6,993 nt of DNA, from NCBI GenBank assembly GCA_003486945.1, contig DNFL01000167.1, positions 1 to 6,993 on the forward strand, read 5' to 3'. The DNA comes from Hyphomonas sp. (GTDB lineage: Bacteria > Pseudomonadota > Alphaproteobacteria > Caulobacterales > Hyphomonadaceae). A program made the position numbers and the translations under genes. Shown here piece after piece: positions 1 through 4,783 of this stretch. The notes below the pieces were generated by a model, which ran no database searches, had not been told where the DNA came from, and was given only the letters and a program-made list of their open reading frames with translations. Within the stretch, counting starts at the first letter, position 1. Each line of letters opens with the position of its first letter.

Positions 1-444
1 TCGTCGATCATGCCGGGCAAGGTGAACCCCACTCAGTGCGAAGCCCTGACCCAGGTCTGCGCCCACATCCTCGGCAACAACACCGCCATCGCATTCGCAG
101 GCTCACAGGGCCATTTCGAACTCAACGTGTTCAATCCGATGATGGCCTACAACTTCCTGCAGTCCGTGCGCCTGCTGGCCGATGCCTCGGTCAGCTTCAC
201 CGAGAACTGCGTCGTCGGCATCGAGCCGCGCCTCGACAATATCCAGCGCGGCCTCGAAAACTCGCTGATGCTGGTGACGCCGCTGAAGGAGAAATATGGC
301 TACGACCTGGCCGCAAAAGTCGCCAAGAACGCCCACAAGAACGGCACGACCCTGAAAGTCGAAGCCCTCAAGCTCGGAATTTCCGAGGCAGACTTCGACG
401 CCATCGTCCGCCCGGAAAAGATGATCGGGCCGGATCCAGTTTAA
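1..444 (+). CDS. fumC: Class II fumarate hydratase (fumarase C), C-terminal part
   Basis: This is the C-terminal 147 residues of class II fumarase, the TCA-cycle enzyme that interconverts fumarate and L-malate. The window opens inside the family signature: the first residues read [15 protein letters not shown], the flexible loop that carries the catalytic serine of the fumarase/aspartase superfamily. Reading frame 1 is open from base 1, so the ATG at 10 is internal and not the start. By comparison with FumC proteins of about 460 residues, roughly 315 N-terminal residues lie outside the window. The ending ([12 protein letters not shown]) is the usual FumC C-terminal form, so the 3' end is intact. 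The stop codon at 442-444 overlaps the AAGG ribosome binding site of the NADAR gene, which suggests co-transcription. The alternative, aspartase or argininosuccinate lyase, is unlikely because the segment matches FumC throughout. Confidence 0.96.
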   Translation, partial: SSIMPGKVNPTQCEALTQVCAHILGNNTAIAFAGSQGHFELNVFNPMMAYNFLQSVRLLADASVSFTENCVVGIEPRLDNIQRGLENSLMLVTPLKEKYGYDLAAKVAKNAHKNGTTLKVEALKLGISEADFDAIVRPEKMIGPDPV

Positions 445-450
445 GGCAGA

Positions 451-948
451 ATGACAGCAGCGCCGGACATCCTGCCTTTCCTGAAGGGCTTTCTCAGCCA
501 GTGGGCGCGGTCGGATTTCACGCTGGACGGCGCTGCTTTCACCTGCGCGGAACAGTACATGATGTGGCGCAAGGCGGGCCTGTTCGGTGACGACCTGATG
601 GCCGGGAAAATTCTCGCCGCGACAGAGCCGCACGACCATAAACGGCTGGGCCAGGCGGTGCGCGGCTTCGATCAGGCCGTGTGGGACGCGGAGAAAGTTA
701 CCATCATGACGGCCGGCACGCGCGCGAAGTTCGGCCAGAATGCAGGGCTCGCCCGCAAACTCGACTCAACAGGGACGGCCATCCTTGTTGAAGCCAATCC
801 CCGCGATTTCGTCTGGGGCGCCGGTCTGGCCGCCGATGATCCTGACATTCTGGATCCGGCAAGATGGCGGGGTCAGAACCTTCTCGGGCAGATCCTGGTG
901 CAGGTCCGCGGCGAGTTGCGCGGCTCCAGCCATGCGCTACGTCATTGA
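451..948 (+). CDS. NADAR family protein (YbiA-like N-glycosidase)
   Basis: This 165-residue protein belongs to the NADAR (NAD and ADP-ribose associated) family. Visible landmarks are the N-terminal FLSQW...FTLDG segment (residues 14-27), the conserved E/Y motif in CAEQYMMWRKA (32-42), the LVEANPRDFVWGAG motif (112-125, equivalent to the ILVEASP.D.IWGIG of YbiA) and the closing GQNLLGQIL helix (141-149). Known members are N-glycosidases: YbiA-type enzymes cleave harmful early riboflavin-pathway intermediates, and others remove ADP-ribose from guanine in nucleic acid as the antitoxin partner of DarT-like toxins. Which applies here cannot be read from the sequence. No DarT-like gene is adjacent. 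The ATG at 451 sits 6 bases after fumC and has AAGG at 443-446. The ending is soluble, and the last ten residues look non-conserved. Confidence 0.9.
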   Translation: MTAAPDILPFLKGFLSQWARSDFTLDGAAFTCAEQYMMWRKAGLFGDDLMAGKILAATEPHDHKRLGQAVRGFDQAVWDAEKVTIMTAGTRAKFGQNAGLARKLDSTGTAILVEANPRDFVWGAGLAADDPDILDPARWRGQNLLGQILVQVRGELRGSSHALRH

Positions 949-980
949 CGTCTGCGATCAGGTCTGCGGATTTGCGTGGT

Positions 981-1141
981 GTGTTGCGAAAGCTGAGTCC
1001 TCGGGAAGAGTTTTCGCAGCAGCCACAGCCATGCACGCAGAGCCGCCCACGGCGCCCAATGCCATGCGTGTGCGAATGGGTCGGGCGGCATTCTGCAGCA
1101 AACACTCAAGTGCCTGTTTCCGAACTCAGCTCAAAAAACAT
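981..1141 (+). ncRNA. Candidate structured RNA with 6S-like rod architecture
   Basis: The gap after the NADAR gene folds into one nested rod. The closing stem pairs 991-998 (AGCTGAGT) with 1124-1131 (ACTCAGCT), then, after a 2-base bulge, 1001-1007 (TCGGGAA) with 1117-1123 (TTTCCGA). The pair 1005/1119 is G-U only if the + strand is transcribed. The stem extends outward with 982-985/1137-1140 across a symmetric 5x5 internal loop. A second long stem pairs 1037-1048 (GCAGAGCCGCCC) with 1083-1096, interrupted by a 2-base bulge at 1090-1091, then 1032-1034/1098-1100 outside it and 1055-1058/1077-1080 inside. An asymmetric open bubble (1008-1031 and 1101-1116) separates the two stems. A TTGACG at 945-950 could be the -35, although the expected -10 (968-973) is poor. 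This closing stem, bubble and apical stem plan recalls 6S RNA, but I do not recognise 6S sequence motifs. A competing hairpin (985-991 with 1012-1018) exists. It could instead be a leader of the downstream gene or a small inverted-repeat element. Confidence 0.45.
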
Positions 1142-1166
1142 TTGATCCGTGTCAGGATGATTGAGT

Positions 1167-1185
1167 GCGCATGGCAGCCATGCGC
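1167..1185. promoter_or_regulatory. Perfect 19-base palindrome: operator or terminator hairpin
   Basis: GCGCATGGC and GCCATGCGC are exact reverse complements around a single central A at 1176. As RNA this is an 8-bp stem with a CAG loop, followed by GATTTCCC, which is a weak U tract. It could end the upstream structured RNA or serve as an operator for the VirD4-like gene, whose ATG lies 41 bases downstream. A TATAAT-like CATAAT lies at 1193-1198 and a TTGACA at 1205-1210, but neither has a convincing partner element. The symmetry is certain; the role is inferred. Confidence 0.45.
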
Positions 1186-1225
1186 GATTTCCCATAATTC
1201 AACGTTGACATGAGTCCGGCCTTGA

Positions 1226-2776
1226 ATGAGCTTTTTGGTCAAGGGGGACGATGGGCGTCTCCCGGCAAAACGAAAAGCAGTACTGAACATGTCAGGGTCA
1301 TCTGAGACTCCACGGGGCTGGGAACCCAGGGGGGCAGAGACCGGAAAACCGATGCCTGCAAAGCCGGAAGAGGGAGCAAAGACTCCCCGGAAACGCAAGC
1401 AGGCGCCGCGCAAGGCCACAACAGCGAGCAGCCGGCAAAAAGCTCCGTCTGCCAACAAAAAGACAGCCGCGAAGAAGAAGCAGAAAGCGCTCAAGGCAGG
1501 TGACAGCCTGCTGCTCGGCTGGGAACTTGAAGATACGCGCAGCCCGCTTGGCTTCCGCGAGGCCGAAGCCACAACAGATACGGAAGGCAAACCGATCTGG
1601 CTGAGCGGCGAAGGCCATATGATCACGATTGCACCGACCGGAGCCGGCAAGGGGCGCGGGGGATTGATCCCCAATCTCCTGACCTATGAGGGTCCTGCCA
1701 TCGTCATCGACCCGAAAGGCGAGGCCTGTCACATCACAGCGCAGCATCGCCGCGATATGGGCCACAAGGTGCACGTCATCGATCCGTTCCAGGTGATTTC
1801 GCTGGAAACGGACAGCCTGAACCCGATGGATGCCTTCGCCATTCCCGGCATCGATCCGTCAGCGCTGGCGATGGATATCGCCAAGCAATTGTCGGGCGGC
1901 GGCAAGATCTCCAAGGACCCGTTTTGGGATATCCGCGGGCATGATCTCGTTGCCGGCGTGATCGCCGCTGTCGCCGCAACGCGTGAACCGGAAGAGCGTA
2001 ATCTCATTTCGGTTCGCAAGATGCTGAAGAGTGATGACTGCGCCTACACTCTGGCGGTGCTACTGGATCAGAATGGCGGAAAGCTGCCGCCTTTCGCCTA
2101 TGAGGAAATCTCGAGTTATCTGCAGACCACGGAGGTTACCCGTTCGGGCATCCACGCCACGGCTTGCAGCTATCTCTCGGTGATTGCCTCTATCGCGGCA
2201 CAGCGCACGGTGAAGACATCGACCATCGACCTCGACGCAGTGCGCCGCGGCGATCCGATGACGATCTATCTCGTCGTGCCGCCGTCGAAGCTCGCGAGCC
2301 ATGCGCCGCTCTTCCGGCTCTGGACTGCTGCTTTGATGTCTGCGGTTTTGTCCCGTGACGGAGCGTTGCCGAAGCATCGCACGCTGTTCGCCATCGATGA
2401 ATGCGCACAGCTCGGCGATTTCGGCATGCTGGCGATGGTTTACACGCTGGCGCGCTCCTATGGTATGCGGGTGTGGTCCTTTTTTCAGGACCTCGCGCAG
2501 ATCAAGCGTGTGCTTCCTGAAGAATGGTCCACGGTGCTCACCAATGCGGCGGCGATCCAGGTCTTCGGGGTTCCGAACCATCTGATGGCGTCGGACCTTG
2601 CTCCGGTGTTGGGGGATTTCTCCGAAGACACGCTGCGCCGTCTCGACCGGGCAAACCTGGCCGTGCAGGCGGCCGGCAAGCAAGGCATCATCGCCCGCCG
2701 GGCGGACTATCTGAAAGACCCTGAATTCCAGGGCCTTTACAAACCCCATCCGCTGCTCGGCGGGCTGGGTCTCTGA
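1226..2776 (+). CDS. TraG/VirD4-family type IV coupling ATPase without membrane anchor
   Basis: This 516-residue protein is a VirD4/TraG-type P-loop ATPase, the family that delivers DNA-protein substrates to type IV secretion or conjugation channels. Walker A is APTGAGKGRG (136-145), followed by the family motif VIDPKGE (160-166). The strand and loop DPMTIYLVVPPSKL (343-356) precede Walker B LFAIDECAQLG (387-397, D391 and E392), and the glutamine-containing motif SFFQDLAQIK (418-427) follows. The C-terminal NAAAIQVFGVPN segment (440-451) is also typical. Unusually, there is no N-terminal transmembrane pair; residues 45-90 are instead very rich in Lys, Arg and Ala, like a histone H1 tail. No relaxase or T4SS gene is nearby. 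The start is uncertain: the ATG at 1226 lacks a clear Shine-Dalgarno, and in-frame ATGs at 1289 and 1352 are possible. None of these changes the ATPase core. Confidence 0.9.
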   Translation: MSFLVKGDDGRLPAKRKAVLNMSGSSETPRGWEPRGAETGKPMPAKPEEGAKTPRKRKQAPRKATTASSRQKAPSANKKTAAKKKQKALKAGDSLLLGWELEDTRSPLGFREAEATTDTEGKPIWLSGEGHMITIAPTGAGKGRGGLIPNLLTYEGPAIVIDPKGEACHITAQHRRDMGHKVHVIDPFQVISLETDSLNPMDAFAIPGIDPSALAMDIAKQLSGGGKISKDPFWDIRGHDLVAGVIAAVAATREPEERNLISVRKMLKSDDCAYTLAVLLDQNGGKLPPFAYEEISSYLQTTEVTRSGIHATACSYLSVIASIAAQRTVKTSTIDLDAVRRGDPMTIYLVVPPSKLASHAPLFRLWTAALMSAVLSRDGALPKHRTLFAIDECAQLGDFGMLAMVYTLARSYGMRVWSFFQDLAQIKRVLPEEWSTVLTNAAAIQVFGVPNHLMASDLAPVLGDFSEDTLRRLDRANLAVQAAGKQGIIARRADYLKDPEFQGLYKPHPLLGGLGL

Positions 2777-2784
2777 AACCGGTC

Positions 2785-2832
2785 ATTGCCTGTCGCGGCT
2801 TGCTTCCTACATGCAAGGCAGCGGCAGGCAAT
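2785..2832 (+). promoter_or_regulatory. Long imperfect hairpin just upstream of the PepSY gene
   Basis: ATTGCCTGTCGC (2785-2796) pairs with GCGGCAGGCAAT (2821-2832) at 11 of 12 positions. The loop has a second stem, CTTGC (2799-2803) with GCAAG (2813-2817). It begins 8 bases after the stop of the ATPase gene and ends 7 bases before the GGAGGGG ribosome binding site of the PepSY gene. No U run follows, so a classic Rho-independent terminator is unlikely. It could be a transcript-stabilising or attenuating structure between two genes of one transcript, or a protein-binding site. Confidence 0.5.
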
Positions 2833-2852
2833 CTACTCCGGAGGGGCAACCC

Positions 2853-3146
2853 ATGACCATGATCATTCTCATCCGCAGCGCCTTGCTGGCCGTGCTGATC
2901 ATCGGCGCGGGTCTCGCCTCAGCCTCTGCCGGAGAAGGCAAGGAGGACAAGGAAGCGCGCCAGCGCCTCGCCGTCTCCGAACACGAAGCCGCGGAGATTG
3001 CGGCGGCTGAAGGCGTCACCGAGATCCTCGAGATCAAGGTGAAGCGCGGTCAGTGGAAGATCGAGGGCACGAACGAGGATGGTCGCAAGGTTGAAATCCT
3101 CATTGACGGCGACAGCGGCGAAGTCGTGAAATTCGAAACCTACTAG
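2853..3146 (+). CDS. Secreted PepSY-domain small protein
   Basis: This 97-residue protein begins with a signal peptide: a hydrophobic core at residues 4-20 followed by a likely cleavage site after LASASA (21-26), so the mature protein would be periplasmic. The mature part is one PepSY domain: helix EAAEIAAAEGVTEILEIKV (45-63), strand QWKIEGTNEDGRKVEILID (67-85), and the closing DGDSGEVVKFE (85-95) typical of PepSY repeats. Such domains are associated with inhibition of peptidases or with periplasmic sensing; the partner here is unknown. The ATG at 2853 is chosen because GGAGGGG (2840-2846) is correctly spaced and the signal peptide starts there; an upstream in-frame TTG/ATG region at 2811 lies in the leader hairpin. 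A small 5-bp hairpin (3149-3163) follows the stop without a U run. Confidence 0.9.
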   Translation: MTMIILIRSALLAVLIIGAGLASASAGEGKEDKEARQRLAVSEHEAAEIAAAEGVTEILEIKVKRGQWKIEGTNEDGRKVEILIDGDSGEVVKFETY

Positions 3147-3170
3147 GCGCGCAGGTTGTGCGCATCGCTT

Positions 3171-3431
3171 ATGCGTACCACCCAAACGGATAGCAGCGCG
3201 GGGGCGGCCCTGATGGCCAGTAAAGTCCGGGTCAGTGAGACCTCCGACGGAGCTGTCGTCTCTGAAGTCAAGGCACTGGAATTGAGCCAGCCAGAGGTGT
3301 CTGAAAAGGCAATTGCGGACCAGATCCGTGTTGTACACATGCGCCAGTGGACAGAAGAGAACCGGGCCGCGCTGCAAGCCTCGGCCAGAATTATTGAGGA
3401 AAAGGGACTATGGTCCAACGGCCTGCGGTAA
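3171..3431 (+). CDS. CcdA-like type II antitoxin, orphan
   Basis: This 86-residue protein (72 residues if it starts at the ATG at 3213) resembles CcdA antitoxins. The N-terminal half (KVRVSETSDGAVVSEVKALE, residues 18-37) fits the ribbon-helix-helix strand and first helix of the DNA-binding part. The C-terminal half RQWTEENRAALQASARIIEE carries the W..EN and AR.IE pattern of the E. coli CcdA toxin-binding tail (ERWKAEN...ARFIE), then a G...NGLR ending common in proteobacterial CcdA relatives. The 72-residue form would equal E. coli CcdA in length, and GGGG at 3200-3204 is a plausible ribosome binding site for it. The ATG at 3171 gives an MRT opening but lacks a clear site. CcdA normally binds CcdB gyrase poison and autorepresses the operon. 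No CcdB follows, so it may be a solitary regulator, an anti-addiction remnant, or a diverged member of another RHH family. Confidence 0.6.
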   Translation: MRTTQTDSSAGAALMASKVRVSETSDGAVVSEVKALELSQPEVSEKAIADQIRVVHMRQWTEENRAALQASARIIEEKGLWSNGLR

Positions 3432-3513
3432 TTCTGACAGTCCTGCTGACGCGGGCCGGGCGGGCAGTTAGAGTGTGGCCAGAGAATCACTCCCTCCAGA
3501 AAGGTGCGCAGCC

Positions 3514-3810
3514 ATGACCAAGGCTCCCGTCGGCTCGAAAGCCAATCCGTCCCAGTTCGATATCCTCGCCAAGCTGGCCGAGGACGAGCCCTATTTCGTC
3601 ATCCGCGCCAACGACCCGCTCTCTTCGGCGCTGGTCGAGTTGCACGCCTATATCGGGGCCGGACAGTCGGGCGCCGCGCACAACAAGCTCGCCGAAATCA
3701 TGGCGCTGACGGCCGCCAAGCCGCCGCGCCCGGCCTCCAGCCCGAAATACCGCGAGACCTTCGCCATTTCGCTGGCGATGGAACAGTGGCGCGAAACGCA
3801 CAAGGCATGA
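3514..3810 (+). CDS. Conserved-type hypothetical protein, 98 residues
   Basis: I do not recognise this protein as a named family. It is a small soluble protein with no signal peptide or membrane segment. The segment DEPYFVIRANDPLSSALVEL (residues 24-43) resembles short proteobacterial proteins with a P.FVLRA.D..A..LV pattern and a C-terminal MEQWRETH-like end (89-96), but no function is known to me. The ATG at 3514 is supported by AGAAAGG (3498-3504) at suitable spacing; a GTG at 3475 would extend the frame without a better site. Its stop codon overlaps the start of the acetyltransferase in an ATGA junction, so it is the first gene of a translationally coupled three-gene operon. Confidence 0.8.
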   Translation: MTKAPVGSKANPSQFDILAKLAEDEPYFVIRANDPLSSALVELHAYIGAGQSGAAHNKLAEIMALTAAKPPRPASSPKYRETFAISLAMEQWRETHKA

Positions 3811-4397
3811 TGCTCGCCCCGCTGACGCTGGAAAACGCGCATGTGCGCCTGCGTCCGTTTGTGCCGGACGCGGACGGGGTGGAGCTGCATGCGCTGGCGG
3901 CGCGGGCGCCGGAGATTTTCCGGCTCTGGTCGTTTCGCGGGCCCGGTGATTGGGTGGGCGACTGGATCGAGACGATCCGTAAGCGGACGAAGAATGGCTC
4001 GATGATCGCCTTCGCGGTGACCCGGCCCGGCGATGGGGCCTTCATCGGCATCACCAGCTTTCTTGATCCCAGCGAGATCAACAAATCGGTCGAGATCGGC
4101 ATGACCTGCTATGCGCCGGAAGCGCAGGGTACGGCGGTCAATCCGTCCTGCAAATACCTGCTGATGCGCCACCTGTTCGAAGACTGGGGTGCGCGGCGCG
4201 TGCAGTATCAGGTCGACAACCGCAATGAACGCTCGAAGGCCGGCGTCCTGAAACTCGGTGCAAAGCACGAAGGCGTCCTGCGCAACCACCGCACCCTGCC
4301 GGACAGCTTCGTGCGCGACACCGCCTTCTTCTCAATCCTCGACCGCGAATGGCCTGACGTGAAGGCGCGGCTGGAAGCGAGGCTCGCGGCTGCATGA
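3807..4397 (+). CDS. GNAT family N-acetyltransferase (RimJ/RimL type)
   Basis: This 196-residue protein is a GNAT acetyltransferase of the RimJ/RimL-like subgroup that moves an acetyl group from acetyl-CoA to an amine. The N-terminal LTLENAHVRLRPF (residues 6-18) is the first strand typical of the group. IGITSFLD (80-87) and VEIGMTCYAPEAQGTAVNP (95-113) form the central strands and the pantetheine-binding loop. The DNRNERSKAGVLKLGAKHEGVLR stretch (137-159) carries the N-ERS and LGA.-EG motifs of RimJ/RimL proteins. The end FFSILDREWPDVKARLE (174-190) is also a family hallmark. The substrate is unknown. ATG 3807 and ATG 3810 are tandem codons, either of which can start. The gene overlaps both neighbours at ATGA junctions, implying coupled translation. 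Confidence 0.92.
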   Translation: MMLAPLTLENAHVRLRPFVPDADGVELHALAARAPEIFRLWSFRGPGDWVGDWIETIRKRTKNGSMIAFAVTRPGDGAFIGITSFLDPSEINKSVEIGMTCYAPEAQGTAVNPSCKYLLMRHLFEDWGARRVQYQVDNRNERSKAGVLKLGAKHEGVLRNHRTLPDSFVRDTAFFSILDREWPDVKARLEARLAAA

Positions 4398-4588
4398 CCA
4401 CGCCGATCAATCTCAACAAGGCCCGAAAGGCGAAGGCGAAAGCCGAGGCGCAGCAGCGCGCGAAAGAGAACCGCGCCAAGTTCGGTCAGCCGAAATCCGC
4501 GCGGAAACTCGAGGCGGCAAAGGCCGAAAAACAGGCGCGGGAGACAGAGGCGCACCGCCTTCGTCCGCCGGGCAGCAAAGATAGTTAA
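4394..4588 (+). CDS. DUF4169 family small basic protein
   Basis: This 64-residue protein matches the DUF4169 pattern seen in many Alphaproteobacteria: an INLNKARKAKAKAEA opening (residues 5-19), an ENRAKFGQPKSAR core (25-37) and an HRLRP-type ending (54-58). It is very rich in Lys, Ala, Arg and Glu and is predicted to be almost wholly helical, perhaps nucleic-acid or ribosome associated, but no function is established. It starts in the ATGA overlap with the acetyltransferase and is the last gene of the operon. From memory, DUF4169 genes often lie near fumC in Alphaproteobacteria, which would make the intervening block here a later insertion; that needs a genome comparison. Confidence 0.88.
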   Translation: MTTPINLNKARKAKAKAEAQQRAKENRAKFGQPKSARKLEAAKAEKQARETEAHRLRPPGSKDS

Positions 4589-4595
4589 AAAAGCG

Positions 4596-4624
4596 TTGAC
4601 ACGCGGCCCCGGCCTTGCACTTCT
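4596..4624 (+). promoter_or_regulatory. Possible promoter for the small membrane protein gene
   Basis: A consensus -35 hexamer TTGACA lies at 4596-4601, just after the DUF4169 stop. At 17-base spacing the -10 position reads ACTTCT (4619-4624), which is only a partial match. Transcription would begin near 4631, about 27 bases before the GTG at 4658. If so, the transcript would begin inside the hairpin that covers the ribosome binding site and the hairpin could not form, so the two readings compete. Confidence 0.3.
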
Positions 4625-4650
4625 CACGCCCGAGTGTGCCAGCGTGGGAG
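4621..4650 (+). promoter_or_regulatory. Hairpin that would cover the ribosome binding site
   Basis: TTCTCACGC (4621-4629) pairs with GCGTGGGAG (4642-4650) over nine positions, two of them G-U, around a 12-base loop. The 3' arm includes the only good Shine-Dalgarno, GGGAG (4646-4650), for the GTG at 4658. Folding would hide the ribosome binding site when the region is transcribed from upstream, for example by read-through from the DUF4169 operon. Confidence 0.35.
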
Positions 4651-4657
4651 TAGGGCC

Positions 4658-4783
4658 GTGGCGAAGAATGTCCTGATCAAGACTGTATTCTGCCTTGTCT
4701 CGTTCGCCGCCGGAATCGCCTGGGGCATCGCCGCTGAAGCCTGGGCTGCCGGAATGCCGCTCGTCAGCGTGTTTCAGGTCTGA
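4658..4783 (+). CDS. Small single-span membrane protein, 41 residues, GTG start
   Basis: This open frame starts with GTG and has GGGAG (4646-4650) seven bases upstream. The translation opens with two lysines and then a hydrophobic helix, VFCLVSFAAGIAWGIAA (about residues 9-25), followed by a short tail AEAWAAGMPLVSVFQV. It reads as a single transmembrane segment with a positive N-terminus, so the tail would face the periplasm. It could also be an uncleaved signal-anchor. I know no family for it. Its last 20 bases overlap the 3' end of the lipoprotein gene on the opposite strand (4764-4783). Evidence is start context and composition only; an ORF of this size could occur by chance. Confidence 0.5.
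   Translation: MAKNVLIKTVFCLVSFAAGIAWGIAAEAWAAGMPLVSVFQV

Noticed and set aside
991..1131. The inverted repeat pair read as terminal repeats of a small transposable element.
   Set aside because: No target-site duplication is visible at the edges and the inner sequence is itself nested and paired, which fits an RNA fold better. A copy search would settle it.
740..1213. Open frames on both strands that run from the NADAR gene through the intergenic gap.
   Set aside because: They are out of frame with a clear gene, have no ribosome site or recognisable domain, and their cysteine- and histidine-rich translations look like by-products of the structured GC-rich repeat arms.
3410..3517. A 35-codon frame (MVQRPAVILTVLL...) that overlaps the end of the CcdA-like gene and stops in the ATGA of the next gene, placed where CcdB would be expected.
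   Set aside because: It has no CcdB features such as the F.VYRN opening, is far shorter than the usual 100 residues, and has no ribosome binding site. Position alone is not enough.
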